Source: Glandiceps talaboti (Eukaryota; Hemichordata; Enteropneusta; Spengelidae). Taken from it: a DNA stretch of 62,000 bases. The translations under genes and the position numbers were made by a program. Positions 11,106 to 24,074 of this stretch are shown here, piece by piece. The notes beneath the pieces were generated by a model. That model was not told the origin of the DNA, made no database searches, and was given only the letters and a program-made list of their open reading frames with translations. Position 1 is the stretch's first letter; each line of letters starts with the position of its first letter. The DNA lies in contig NC_135552.1 of assembly GCF_964340395.1 (NCBI RefSeq), positions 17,064,694 through 17,126,693 of the forward strand. Direction: 5' to 3'.

Positions 11106-12853
11106 AACGTTGGTTGTGAATCAAAGAAGAATGCTCTTAGACTAATTGTGTCAATGAGCCCCTTCCATTCTCTTGCAGGTGGTATAGCATGGCTTGCTTT
11201 TGTGTAGCACTCGTCTTGCATGGCGACCCATACTACCTTTGGTAGTCTGAGAAGAAGAGCACTGCTCTACAGAAGGACATGAGGCCCTTAAGGTCGTCAC
11301 ATGATGTGTTGGGATACAAGAAGTGGCTGGTTTGCTGGTGTTACTGATATAAGTTAGTTACATGTAAAGTACCAGAAGGGTCTATGATGTAATCGTGGAC
11401 AATACTAGGCGAGGACCATGTTTGTTGTCTACCGAATAATGAACAAGAGAGTGCCTACATCCATTTCAATTTCTAGCAAGCCAGAGTAACATTTTTCCCG
11501 CTGACGCATGCGCGCCGCCACCGTAGAGAGGCCAGTGGTTTTACGACCATGTATTCTGCACTACATGGATTACATACAACCATGGATGTATTAGTGAGAT
11601 ATAACACATATAATTTTAACATATTTTGGCGCCGAATAACTTTTCAGTAATATCGCCGCGCAAAAGGTGTTCTATTTTGACCAAATGCTACAAACCTTTC
11701 GCTGAAAACTAGGAAAAGCGAAGAATTTGAGAATCCAAAAACGTAATTTTAGAATCAAAAAATATTGAAATTGAGAAATAACGCAAGTTTAGTGGTTCCT
11801 GTGTAGTAGACTACAGCACACATTATGACATCGTCAGTTTTCACTTTTCATAGCAGCATCAATGGCTACAGGTAATGTATTAGTTCAGCAAACACTGACT
11901 TGGACTACTGGTAATGATTATTAGTCTGTTTACTCAGTGGCTGACAAACAACAAGTGTCTTACTGCTATTCATTGTGGTGGCAGTTTGTTTGAACTACAT
12001 GTCGTGAAATTAACATAATCTGGGCTTAGTGACGTCTGTCAAAAAAAAAAGTGGTTGTTTTTCAAATAAAGGAGGCCATGACGTAGCAGGCATGTTACCG
12101 CGACTACTTGCTTTTCACAATCTAAAATGACTGAAGTGACCAACAGGTTGCACACTGCACTGCATATCGCCTGCGGTGGGAAGGCGGCGATCACGAGAAA
12201 AAAACTTAAACGTCACAAAACGATGGAGATAGTGGTAAATAAAGCATTAAGCCACTTTCACCATCGTGGTAGTATTTTTTTTTTCAATTCCCTGAATAAA
12301 ACAGTCATAAAGCATAATGTCCAGATATATGAGTAAATTGCTCACAACAAGCAACAACCTGGTGTTTAGACATGTGAAAAGTAAAGAGTGAGAAGTTGTC
12401 AAAAAAGTTGACCTCAAGAACATTTGAGTCAGAGCTTGACTGACAAGAATGGACTAATTGTCATAAGCACTCATATATTTTCTTATTGTGTCACTTCGGA
12501 GTAAACTTGTAAGTGCAGGGGTCGTCATTATTCTAAATTGTAATCCGATAATGAAGGCCCTAGCTGACGGTCAGCACATTAAACGTATTGATTATACCAG
12601 TATTTTCTTTGCCGTTCTTTTCTTTGTAAATTCATCCAATGAAGAAAGTTGTTTACTCCCCGTTTCCATATCAATGTACAACAAGGACGCCCACACACTG
12701 GATGTCATATCCATGACAACAAGTTCCATAACGAGGCAAACAGTTTGTGTTACTGATCTGTATCGACGGTTTTCATTTAACTTCTTGTTCGCGAATAGAG
12801 CGGTTTCCGTGCCCTGGTTATCGACTTCGAATCACAAATACAACTGAAAAAAG

Positions 12854-13066
12854 ATGGGTGAATGGTCAAATGGTCTTTTCGGATGCTTCGGCAATTGCGG
12901 TCTGTGCGCTATCACTTACTTTGTACCATGTGTAACGGCTGGAAGAAATGCTGAGGCTGTTGGAGAAAGTTGTATCAAATATGCCATCCTGTCTATGTGC
13001 GGACCCTGTGGTATTTACTTCTCAGCCAAAATCCGTGAAAAGATAAGAGAGCAGAAAGGCATAGAG
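12854..13066 (+). CDS. PLAC8-like exon 1
   Basis: 71 codons from ATG to GAG, donor GTAAGT. Carries the first Cys cluster and the YFSAKIREKIREQ helix typical of the family's middle. Confidence 0.8.
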
Positions 13067-16000
13067 GTAAGTGTAATGTTATGCTTAAAACTTGCAATTA
13101 TAAACATGATTTTTTAAAAAGAAAAGTATACAGTAACGGAAATGACAATTTAAGGTAAAAACTCCGTCGTTACATGTCTCCAAGCTTAAGGTTCACGCCC
13201 TGATTCTCAGCGAATGCAGTCTTTGTTGGCCCCACGGACACCCTGAAGGTCTCGGAAACAACGAACGTAAATTTCTGTATTTCAATAAAATCGACTAATT
13301 ATTCGCTTGTTATATGGTATATGTCACAACTAAGCTTATCCTAATTATTTGAATTTGGTTAAAGCATGTGACCCCTTATACCTCCATGGTTAAAGACACG
13401 TTATTTAGAATCCGTACAAATTAAGGACTGGCTCGGAAAGATTTGCTAAAAATCGACAGAAGTCAGGAAATTGGAGGATGAAAAACTGACAAAATGCATA
13501 TGCGTAAGTTCCAAATTCCGTGTGTCCTATGTGAGACCATTTCTACAGATACTTTGGAAAATACACCTTTTCCGCAATAATTTTATAAAGGAAAAATCAA
13601 TTTAGTAGAACCATATGGTTAAACCATAGCATCGCTACACATGAGTAGTAAGTGCTTGTTTCATTAACTAGATCATTACCCAAGAACAAGATTATTTTTT
13701 TTAATACTGAGCCATAGAACACGAATATACGGCCTGTGTATGATACAATTTTCAAACAAATTATCAGGTACTTTTCTGTTTAAACAAGTTGAGCATTGTC
13801 ACAGCGAGTGTCACTATGGAAGACTTGATCGATGACTGCCCACAAATACATGTCACTTCCAGTCAGTCAGTCAGTCAGTCAGTCAGTCAGTCAGTCAGTC
13901 AGTCAAATAAGAACTCGATAAAAACACAATATGGCGTTTTAGGTAATTATGAGAACAATATGGCATGGCGTTTCAAGGTCACCATGGTAACAATAGATGT
14001 AACAGTAAGGGTGAAAGAGAATAAAGTAATGACCGTGCTTTATAACTATAGAAAGTGTACACCTCAGTAATGACACCGATCGTTCTGTTCCCGCGCAATA
14101 CTACAGGCATGTTATAACAGGTTTGTAGTTCGAAACGCACTTCTCTTTATTCCATGCCCGAAATGTTGAATTTTGGAGTTTTTTTAATCAACAGTTATTG
14201 CATTACTTGTGATCGATGAAAAGCAGAGCAGTAAGAGTCCATCTTAGACATAATGCAAAGATAAACAAACGTTATTTTAATATCAGACCCATTTGTAATT
14301 ACGTGAAATGTATTTGCCTTACAATTTAAGGGAAAGTGAATGTGTTGCTATGTAAATTACCACTATATGTCTATTTGCGTGAATATATCTCGGTTAATAT
14401 GCAAATTTCATGTACAAATATCACTTAAATATTTTACTGTGATAAATATTTAAATAATCTTTTAGATCGTTCCATCTTTGTTTTTTTCTGTATCTTTAAT
14501 GTTGAATAAAACAACCAAAAATCTGAATGTTATAAATACATATAATTCATTTCAATTTCACTGACTCAGAGTTACTTCATTTGGTTATGATTCACACCGT
14601 ATTATCTTACTTTGACCCTTTGAAACCTACTTTCATTTTCCCTGATAAAATTTCTAATCTAAGATTTTCTTGACGGATTCCTCTCAGCTTGCAACAGAGG
14701 TTTTACCAATACAGTATTTGTGTAACTTGTGTCACAATATGACAATAAGTAATACAGGAAGGTTGTTACAAATGTAAATGCATCGTATAACTAATTCAAA
14801 ACTCGCAATGTAGAATTTTCAAATTGTGTATATTTGTACACCTTATAGATGGAGATATATTAGGAGTGGGGTCTCGATAGTACTTCTTGTGACTCTGAAA
14901 TGTACATATACATTGAGTAAATATAATACTTTGGTACCAAACCTGTCAACAACATATGATACCACCGTCGTTTATTGTTAGCTTACTCGGACTACTGGTG
15001 TAATGTGCTACGATATCATGATACTTGACACGTATAGTATGACATTCATTTATTGTTATTTGTTTGGTGTTGTTGCTATGCAACAGTCCTTTGATATACT
15101 GTTTTTTTTTGTTATATGTCACTTGAAGCAATGATTCACCTGATTTGTTTTCTTTTACAGGGGTCATTTGGAAATGACTGTATTATGCATTGGTTCTGCC
15201 CACTCTGTGCCTTAATACAAGAAGCCAGGGTAAGTGTTGATAATCATTGATTGGTATTCATATTTTCCTGTCGAATGCCCCTGTTGGTTTTTTTTTTCTT
15301 TTTGGTTTAAATTCAATGATTTCTTCAGAGACTAAAGGTACATCGTATTTCAAGGTACTATGTTCTATTCAGATTACAACCGGTAAATAACACACCTTTG
15401 TTGGCTTACTCTATTCAGAATTTATGAGATCCCTTCTATCCGTTGTTGTGTCCAAAACTTCAGTGAATAAACTCAATGTTGGATGAAAGGGGTGGAGGTG
15501 CATTCAAACATTCAAAAGTGCAGAATGCATAAAAAGCACAACACATCGTGGTAAGAAATTGTCAGTTATTGGTGACGTGATCAATACGGTCAGAGGTAGG
15601 GAATTGTATCCTTGAGAAACTTCCCTGGTAAACCTCCTCTGTGGCTTCGTAACGAAGTTTGAATTATTGATATTCAGCGGGCCACACAGTATGAACGTCT
15701 GGTACATTGTGATGGAAAGTCTCGTAAATCACGCGAGGACTAAAAAGAAATCTCGTTCTATGAACTATGGCTCTTCACGTGACGTGTATTGTGATGTTTA
15801 TGAGTTTGCTACAAATGCAACCACTGTAGGAATAAATCCATCTCTGTGCACCGCTCCAGTGCAAGTGCGTTTATTCTGTGAGAATACGACTTTCGTTCCA
15901 TGTCCACACCAGCTATCAAGCTGAACAACACGATGCATCTTACAGTCCACGGTCTGTTATGCTAATTTCCGTTCATGTGAAAAAAGAGAGTGCATATAAA

Positions 16001-16941
16001 TTGCAAATTCTATACCCTACGACGTTCATGTTCAGAATGATTACATTACAAATAACCATACCCCAATTATTATAATCATGAACAGGGGGTTTGTCACGGG
16101 TATCAATTGTCAACTGACAGATAATCAATGAACCATAAAGTAATGAAGGCGTGTTGGACTCTTGACAATAAGGTGATTTATCAATCATCGACTGACAACC
16201 ATTGGGTGGTGACATATAAAACAATGCTTCGTTTCTCCTTCAACCTGGCCTGGGTCCCTGTCAACAGAAGGAGCAAACAGTTTTTATACACCTGATACAA
16301 ATCTTAGCTTATATCACATTACTATTTTGGGGAAAATTACGGAGGGGGCACAAACGCATTAATAACATGAGATATTCGGCTGTATGAACACCTAAGCCAT
16401 AGATAAAGTAGAGAAACCTATTTTGTTTAAGGTTTAGCCATAGACCCTCCATCCACCCATTGAAGGGTCTGTGGGTGAAGGGTACGTGGGTTAGCATAGA
16501 AAAGTTGAGTAGAAAAGCATACACTTTCAGGCTTCAAAGGATCAAAACAGAAATGACATACATTTGATTTGCCAGGTCCGGGTTTTAGCATAGACAGTGG
16601 GTTGGTTGGCTAGCAAAATTCATACAGTTCACGCATATGTATATCATGTACTGGAAGAAGGAGATTTACGATGGCAGTAGTTTGTGCCTGTACACGGTGT
16701 TGGACATAGTTCCCCGCATCCACACACCCACTTGTCTTGTTGAAACATGTAGGACTATTTCCATAATGTTATAGACTAGCCCAGAACAGACTTTCAGATC
16801 TGCAGAAATTGAAAGAAGTTGTCTCCTCTTTACAGGAGTGTACATATTTACCTTGGTCTGTTGCCATCGGCATTTCACATTCATGTGCATGTTATGTACT
16901 AGTAGTTTGCTGATATATCTGTTTTGAATCGCAAGACAGAA

Positions 16942-16988
<47 letters not shown>

Positions 16989-16989
16989 A

Positions 16990-17038
<49 letters not shown>

Positions 17039-17384
17039 GGGGTAGACATGTTCAGAAAACGACAACGATTGTAGCATACAGAAATACAGAGACAACAAAA
17101 CATCAATACACAGTATGAGAATGAGTGTATATTCTCCCAGTTTAAACATGTTGCTATTATACTGAACAATGCACAAGTGGAATAAAATAAACCAAATTCC
17201 TAGCCTCTGTTTGCGCTCTTTACTAATAGGGCATGGTCCTTCCTACCTCCATGCTTCGTGGATACACGTCACACTTATTATCATCCTCAACCCACTTTTA
17301 TCTTCAACAAAAAAATAACCATTGTCATACTGTTTTCAGGAATTCGAAGAATCCCCAGGCGGTCAGGCCATGGCTAGGGCGTAA
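12854..17384 (+). CDS. PLAC8/cornifelin-family protein, three exons
   Basis: Exons 12854-13066, 15161-15229 and 17340-17384 join in phase 0 to a 108-residue protein, close to the ~110-residue norm of small PLAC8 proteins. The family shows Cys-rich hydrophobic halves: here GLFGCFGNCGLCAITYFVPC near the start and NDCIIHWFCPLCALIQEAR in exon 2, followed by a short polar tail. Such proteins are membrane-associated or cytosolic with varied roles, so no function is asserted. Start: an in-frame TGA lies 12 bases before the ATG and no better upstream start is open. All introns are GT-AG (GTAAGT donors). AATAAA at 17774 followed by a GT-rich stretch marks the end. Gene boundaries upstream are unknown. 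Confidence 0.8.
13860..13905. repeat. (CAGT)n microsatellite in PLAC8-like intron 1
   Basis: About eleven CAGT units; the same tetramer (as ACTG) recurs at 29984-30096. Confidence 0.9.
15161..15229 (+). CDS. PLAC8-like exon 2
   Basis: 23 codons between TTTTACAG and GTAAGT; holds the second cysteine cluster (CIIHWFCPLC). Confidence 0.8.
16439..16488. mobile_element. Short hairpin insertion, family I, copy d (longer)
   Basis: Starts CATAGACCCT and folds imperfectly on AGGGTCTGTGGGTGAAGGGT. Flanks GTTTAGC (16432-16438) and GGTTAGC (16489-16495) match 6 of 7. Lies in intron 2 of the PLAC8-like gene. Confidence 0.5.
16934..17039. repeat. (GACA)n microsatellite
   Basis: About 26 GACA units with AAGA interruptions, intron 2 of the PLAC8-like gene. 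Confidence 0.95.
17340..17384 (+). CDS. PLAC8-like exon 3 with stop
   Basis: 14 codons (EFEESPGGQAMARA) and TAA after acceptor TTTTCAG. The short polar tail is the usual end of small PLAC8 proteins. 3'UTR runs on to the poly(A) site near 17.8 kb. Confidence 0.75.
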   Translation, partial: EFEESPGGQAMARA

Positions 17385-17773
17385 AATGCCAGTCACCATG
17401 GGAACACCAGTCAGCCTTCAAGATCACAAAACAAAAGTCCTGGATCATAGCTGTTGGGAACCTACTACTGGAATTTAATCAAGCAACGTGACATCATCAA
17501 ATTTATATTCAAAGCGGTCATTGTAATTAATTTTTTGATAATTTTTTTTGTACAGTCAGTATTTAATATGTGATCTCCCATACACATGTTACTATAGAAA
17601 CAAGTTTTTCATCTGCCTGTGATAATAATTAGCATATCTCGTAGTCAACTTTTACTTATAAATGGGAAAAATAATACATCTAATTTCTGTACAGCCGTTT
17701 GATTTTATACTTGTTCCGCGTTCTGCGGATCACATACTATTTTGTACATAAAACCCAAGCTTAGGAACAAGAG

Positions 17774-17779
17774 AATAAA
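17774..17779 (+). terminator. Poly(A) signal of the PLAC8-like gene
   Basis: AATAAA, followed about 20 bases later by a GGTGTGTGTGTGG downstream element. Confidence 0.75.
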
Positions 17780-18722
17780 TCGTTCATCCCTGTAAAGGTG
17801 TGTGTGTGGTCGTTTCTTTGCTATGTTGTGTGTAATCGTGTCTAGCATGCTTCAACAGGTATGTACACTTTGTTCAATCTAGAGTACCACCTAAGGAATG
17901 TACCATGCGTACAAGTTAATTGGGGTAGTTATACATTTGCCTCCCCATGGTCGGACCGATTGGCTTAGATGATGGGTAGACAATATTAGAACAATAGATT
18001 TTTTATAAAAAAAATAAATACTATAAATGATATCAAAGGGCTCAAAGGAATGGTCACAGTCGATGAAAGTCAATGCCATCTGTTTCTGTCCAAGAACTTT
18101 CAGTTTAAATGTTGACCTTATGGAAATTTTAATAGAAAGAGAATTCGAAGTTAATGCCAAAAAGAAGAAGAATTGTTTCACTGGTTAGGACAGTTTGTCT
18201 AAAATGGTGAGATGACATGGTTACCTTTTTTATTCTCAACAAACGGTCACCTGTCACCCAAAACCATTGGAACGTACTGCAACCATTACTGCAACCAGAC
18301 ACATGCACGCATGCGCCTGTGTTTTGCCTGCAAGGTGGCACTTTAGTTCATTTCATTTAGACAAAATGTCGCAAGAAACTGTATTCATTCAATCTTGTAG
18401 TATATCTACAGTTTCTTATTGGTTTCTACGTGATTGTATCAAACAGATAACTTGAAACGGGTTCAATATGCACACACAACAGGTCATAGTAATAGAAACG
18501 GCGACAACCTATATCATTTCAATCGGATGTTTGGGCATTACAATATATCGATTTGCTTACCGACAAACACCAGGTTGCGAGGTAACAAGTAGAAGTATGT
18601 GCCTCGAAGACACTAGCAGCTTTTCAGTATGGCGTCCAGGCTGCATTGGTTATATAATTATAACAAAGAAGTGAAGCTCACATTGTAATATTATGTACAA
18701 CCTTGTCACTCGGAGCACATAC

Positions 18723-18749
18723 CACAGACAAGTAACTTACTTGTCTGTG
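18723..18749. mobile_element. Short hairpin insertion, family II, copy a
   Basis: A 27-bp perfect palindrome: 13-bp arms (CACAGACAAGTAA and its inverse) around one base. Identical CACATAC on both sides (18716-18722 and 18750-18756). Confidence 0.7.
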
Positions 18750-19689
18750 CACATACGCACTATTACTGTTGAGTTCATTAACTAATTGGGTAACGTTGCT
18801 GTAAAAATAATTATGTATACAATATACCGATATGAATCAAATTATCCTTTGTACTGTTACGATCCAAAATATCGTATTTTGGAATTTACCATTACTATAA
18901 TTATTATACCAAACATTTCTGGTGAGTGTTATTGATGATTTGTGACTGACTGTCAATATCCAATTGTCCCCAGTCTCCCCCACCCCCCGGGAATTTTGAT
19001 GGCAGACAGAGTGTACTTACACTAAAACATAAAACCTTTACTTTATAATAACACAAAAGAAAATGTAAATATGTCATGACTTTGTGTTGCAATTTGAAAC
19101 AAGTCGCGGAAGTACACTTTCTTTGTGTACAACAACGTATGGTAGCAGGTAATCCAACATGAGTGCCTGTATCACGTATACACCATATTCTGAATGTAGG
19201 TCATTGTTTAGAATGTGTCTATATAATATTTCATTGGTATTATGTCAAAGCTGCAAATTGTAATCAGTTCAGTTCATCATATAAGTAGATTTCCACTTGT
19301 TTATAATCGTCGACATGAAATTGATCAGACTGTGATGGAAATGTACTACCAGCATTAAAATAATACCATCATTCTCAATACTATTTTACTGTAATGGTTA
19401 TAGATCAGCATCGACAAAAAGGATATGTTGTTTTGGGTCATTTCCTGGTGATGATAGGCTGGAATAAGCCATGTCTCACTATTTTCAAGTTGAGTCTTAA
19501 GCCCCCCCCCCGCCCTAGTACGTTGAGTAGTACCTCTCCTTTAAATCCCAATGACCCATATGTGATCGTCTGTTTTCAGCGAATACAACAGTGTACACAC
19601 ACACACACACACAGAGTGACACACATACACGTTTTCATTTTCCTAGAATAACGTGGGGGGGGGGGGTTATGAAATGATGATTTTCATTC

Positions 19690-19864
19690 ACACATACATA
19701 CATACATACATAATACATACATACATACATACATACATACATACATACATACATACATACATACATACATACATAACATACATACATACATACATACATA
19801 CATACATACATACATACATACATACATACATACATACATACATACATACATAACATACATACAT
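19690..19864. repeat. (CATA)n microsatellite
   Basis: More than 40 CATA units with three one-base slips. Confidence 0.95.
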
Positions 19865-19921
19865 AATTTCAACCGTCAAGGCAACAATGTTGACAAGCCA
19901 AAGTTGTATCGTACATGTCAC

Positions 19922-19950
19922 CACAGACAAGTGAGAACTTACTTGTCTGC
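19922..19950. mobile_element. Short hairpin, family II, copy c
   Basis: CACAGACAAGTGAGAACTTA then CTTGTCTGC: the copy-a sequence with about three extra central bases. It abuts the T8 that is the minus-strand LINE's poly(A) end; its own right flank is not duplicated. Confidence 0.45.
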
Positions 19951-21290
19951 TTTTTTTTGGCGTTAGCAGTCCTCCTGAGCTAATATTAAAGTTTGTGTAG
20001 CGGGTGCTTGCCTGTGTGAGACAAAGGGGGATTTAGAAGGTGTGAATTCGGTTGACCTTTGTAGTTCAGGTTCAAGGAATGACCATTTGGTCAGATGAAT
20101 TTCTAACTCGTCTTTGTCTTCAGCAATTTGCTTTTCTACATTTCGAGCTTGTTTCACTCTGAAGAGAACATTTTGAAAGTTTGGAAGTTTACATTGCAGT
20201 TTACAGTTGTAGAGGTACTGTTTTGCAAGAAGGAACAAAACATTAATAACCATAGGGAAATGGTAGGACCCTAGCATCACGTGTTGCAGGGTGATGGGTG
20301 AGAGGTGTAAATCCTCTTGTTTCATGAAGGTATCAATGTCCAAAAGGCCTGGGAAAATCTACAGTGAAAAAACAGATCATACGAAGTTTCCACCTCTTCG
20401 TGACAAAAAGTGCACTCGGGATTATCCACTTTAGGGGGAATCATTCTGAACAAGTCCCCGTTTGTGAACAATATACGGTGTAATAGTTTATACTGAAACT
20501 CTCTGGACTTTGTGTCGATCGCTACTTTAAAGGGCAATATGTAATATTTTGATAACTGGAAGAAAGAGATATGGAAATCCTTCATAAAATAATTTGCACT
20601 TGTAGGCTTTTGAAACTTTTTGCCAATGAAGACCTTCTTAACAGCCTTACGGTCGATTTCGGAGGCTTCAATATATTCATCATTTATATAAATATTAGGC
20701 ACTGAATTATTATCAGCGCTTAACCCTATTGTAAATAGGCATTGGAAGATTTGCCTTCAATGGAGCAGGTATAGCTGTAAAAAGTCGAGACACATTAAAC
20801 AAATTCTAGCCTAGAGAGGCCATACTTATGTATTAGAGAAGGGCCCTTAAGTGGACGATTGTTTTCAAACAGATCGTTGACAAAAATAATTCCCTTTGTG
20901 TGGATTTCTGAACAATGACTTATTATTTATAGTAATGTCATTGTTGTTCCATAAAATTTTACGACCGATTTCAAGATTCTTTGGATCAGTAGCATACAAA
21001 TCTGCCCAGGCTGAGAGTGCCTCTTTGTAAAAGTTTGAAAAACTCAACTTTAGGTTACTAATGCCAAAATGACAATTAAACAGAAAATTTCCTCCTATAG
21101 ACTGTAAGCGACGACTTTGGAAAAGCTTTTTCCAAGGATGGGTGATGGAGGGGTCAAAGAATCGTTTTAACCACATGATGCGGAAGGTCTTGTGCATTGT
21201 AAAAATGTCTGGTGCTCTAAGATCACCATTGACAGACATGACGTTGTTTATAGATGTCGCCAAACACCTAGTAGTCAATTAGACAGTGGA
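19951..21290 (-). mobile_element. Broken L1/Tx1-like LINE, 3' end of ORF2
   Basis: Three minus-strand open pieces (21278-20865, 20702-20322, 20343-19963) read in order as the C-terminal part of a LINE polymerase protein. The first has FTMHKTFRIMWLKRFFDP and an ILWNNNDITINNKSLF block. The second has the end-domain FCHEEVETSYDLFFHC. The pieces are separated by a gap or stop near 20.7-20.86 kb and a frameshift near 20.33 kb. The element ends in T8 (A8 on its own strand) at 19951-19958. The 5' endonuclease and RT core are absent, as in 5'-truncated insertions. The assignment to the Tx1/L1 side of LINE diversity is by recalled sequence character. Confidence 0.75.
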
Positions 21291-21402
21291 TACCTCTGGT
21301 GCAGATACTATCTCTTGTCTAGAGACGTGATTCCTTTTATACTTCTATGGTTTCAAGTTCAACGACGTTGATAATTATGCGTGACTTATGACTTATTGTA
21401 AT

Positions 21403-21429
21403 CACAGGGAAGAAACTTACTTGTCTGTA
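21403..21429. mobile_element. Short hairpin insertion, family II, copy b
   Basis: 27 bp, 23 of 27 identical to copy a (18723-18749), left arm decayed. Perfect 7-bp flanking repeat TTGTAAT at 21396-21402 and 21430-21436. Confidence 0.65.
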
Positions 21430-22534
21430 TTGTAATTTAGTTACTGTGAAGACCATAGACCTTCAAGGGGAGTCTAGGACTTGTTTTTACCTCCGTGATC
21501 TACGTAAGGACCAAAGAGTAGGAAATTCGAGACACGCTTGAACTTGGGAGCTGTGAGCATCTCTCTCACCTGGCTCCAGCTTTGGCGGCCAAACTCAGGG
21601 CTACCACGAAATAAAGTCTATGTTCCAGTTTTACTCCACACATCGTCTCGTATGCAGTTTATCTTGACCTCTATTCTCCTAGTACTAGTTATGACAAAGC
21701 GGCGGCTAGCTGAAATACGGTTGCCACAATACTCTAAAAAAAATTGCATCTATCGATCACGTTTTATAATCCCAACTGCAAATTTGACAAGACTGTGGTG
21801 AAGCTGTCAGCTTGGTATGTTTGAGTCTAAATTTGTACACATGTTGTCATTCAACAGGTAGACGACAAATATTGACCGTCAGTAGTTATGTCGATAATTG
21901 ACATACACTCCCTGGCACACCTTATGTTGTGTATTTGCCCTCAATGCCATTTAGACCTTTTCAAGTGTTTCACATCGATGATGTTGTCATCGCGACGAAC
22001 ATAACTCATAAAAACAGTAAAGCATATGGGACTACCTCGCTCGAAACGTTGCGAAAGCTTTGCTATACAACGAGTGGAAATGGCGCCTTCACAGTCGATT
22101 GTGTAAAATGACAATTCAGCCCATTATGTCTTGCGCTTTAATAGCGCATTCGTCGTGTGTTTGTTTGATGACTATCGTTACCATATACCAACACCAGACA
22201 AAGAAAAATCGGTTCCTTGCCTCTGCTAGTCTAAAGGCTATCGGGGACTTTGAATCATTCTTTGTGCAAGTGACACAAAAGAAGTCGAGAAAAAATATCC
22301 ACTAGAAGATTGACATCAATAATACCGGCATCTACCTCTCAACTTTGAAAACGAAATCAAAATATTTTTGACTGTGTACCGCGTTTTGCCCATATATGCC
22401 AATAATGACGATGTGTCATACATGTTAGATAAAGCACTATATATAGTGATCTGGGGCCATTTCTGTTCAATTTCTTTCTGGCATGTCTCCATAGGACAAA
22501 ATACGTAGTGGTTTATCAGAACATGTAATAATAA

Positions 22535-22645
22535 CTCCCAGAGGAATTACTAAAGGTTACAAAGCTGTGATGAAATGACTAAATAAAATAAAATTGAAGT
22601 ACTAGTATATGGAAAATTAATATTAAAGATGAAAAAAAGAAGGAA
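22535..22645 (+). repeat. Dispersed repeat end, copy 2 (plus)
   Basis: Same repeat as 8985-9096 in the opposite orientation, starting at CCCAGAGGAATTACTAAAGG. Confidence 0.55.
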
Positions 22646-22889
22646 AAAAATCTATGAATGTGAATGTCGTACATTGCATTTTGACTGTGCGTGGATACAG
22701 ATCCCCATTCTAAAACCTGATTGACATCAGCACAGATGTGTCACTAATATCACTTTAGATGTTATTCTAGTACTAAATCAGGAAATGTCTACCATACATT
22801 ATACCATGCACGAATCAAGTTGAACAAAAAAATATGGAATATATACTCTGGTCGTTCTATGTCACGACAACGTGTGTCTATAACACAAC

Positions 22890-23151
22890 AACATGCGTCT
22901 ATGTCACTGGTTCTGCTGTGTTCAAAAAACGAATCATAACATTCAAAATTGTCATTACTTTCCCTGATTTTTCTATGATATTACATGGTACTGGTATAAT
23001 TATGTTATTCTCCAATATTTGCCTTCATTCAGCCGGAAAATACTCGTGACCTAAGGGTTGTCACTACAAGTCCCTAGATGAGTAGTGTCAAAGACCCCTT
23101 AGGTTACTCGTATTTTCCTTGGCTGAACGAAGAAAAATATTGGGCAATAAC
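22890..23151. mobile_element. Fold-back element, copy A
   Basis: Its right half is a fold-back: arms of about 65-70 bp at 23004-23067 and 23081-23151 (containing AATACTCGTGACCTAAGGG and its inverse). The upstream part matches 35698-35890, so this is a two-copy dispersed element. Confidence 0.65.
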
Positions 23152-23224
23152 ATCTATATCTCAAGATTGTACTGATACTAATAGTGCACATACAATTCAG
23201 TTATGAAGTGATAACTCCTAACCA

Positions 23225-23275
23225 GCAACACACAACACACAACACACAACACACAACACACAACACACAACACAT
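23225..23275. repeat. (CACACAA)n heptanucleotide repeat
   Basis: Seven consecutive 7-bp units. Confidence 0.9.
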
Positions 23276-23737
23276 ACAATAACAATAGCCCATGATGTGT
23301 AAATCTCAGTGTGATATACTTGGGATGTTTGCATGAATGTTTACTGTGTTCTCTGTTGCTTTTGTTTATGAATGTGCTGCAAAAAACCACTTCAAGCACG
23401 AGTGCAAAAACCCTGACTGCCCAAACTGACATTCACGTCATGTGATTGTGATAATAATTACACACGTTTATCTAATAACAAATTTCACAAAAACGTAAGT
23501 GATTTTACTTGTGTGTACAATTGCATAGAGTTATACAATAATGGTTTTACTGCATGCAAATACTAATAATATATGCATGCACACTGATACAAGTAATAGC
23601 TAGTACCTATGAATGTAATAATGAATAGTTTCCTAGGAACCTTCGAACACTTTAAAGACAGAATTAAATGTTTACATGTATTTGACATAATTTCTTGGCA
23701 ATGTTCAAATCATAAACTATTCTAGAATACGTATTGC

Positions 23738-23785
23738 ATCTTTTTTAGTCCATGTGGATTTATCTTTTTTAGTCCATGTGGATTT
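23738..23785. repeat. 24-bp tandem duplication
   Basis: Two adjacent exact copies beginning ATCTTTTTTAGTCCATG. Confidence 0.9.
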
Positions 23786-23988
23786 TTCATTCAACCTTGA
23801 CTGGATCACTTAGGTTAGGAGATACTCACATGAAGCAATGTTTTGAATTAAACCTGTGTAAAAATGACTTAGATATATTTAAAAGACCCTTCTTTTTGTT
23901 TTTTAAAAGCCATTATCATACTGCAAGATTTGAGTGTCTGAGTATTACAGTTTTTGAGTAATTAGGCTGAAAACATTGATTTTTAATG

Positions 23989-24074
23989 ACAAATATGGCC
24001 GCCATTCAGTCAAATGTGCATATATCAAAACACAAATATGGCCGCCATTTAGTCAAATGTGCATATATCAAAAC
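23989..24074. repeat. 43-bp tandem duplication
   Basis: Two copies beginning ACAAATATGGCCGCCATT, differing at one base (C/T at position 19). Confidence 0.9.

Noticed and set aside
12488-12847. 119-codon open frame just upstream of the PLAC8-like start
   Set aside because: No family resemblance and a different frame; probably chance within 5' leader or intergenic DNA.
19635-19930. Open frames with YVCM/IHTY repeats
   Set aside because: Translations of the CATA microsatellite. The same applies to frames over the GT, CATT, GACA, GACT and TA arrays.
19943-21320. CTTGTCT at both ends of the Tx1-like LINE as a target duplication
   Set aside because: Only seven bases match, the left copy is part of a hairpin element, and the 5' end of the LINE is not well defined.
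21454-21478. Further family I hairpin (CATAGACCTT...GTCTAG)
   Set aside because: Only a 5-bp stem and no flanking 7-mer repeat; it may be a decayed copy or chance.
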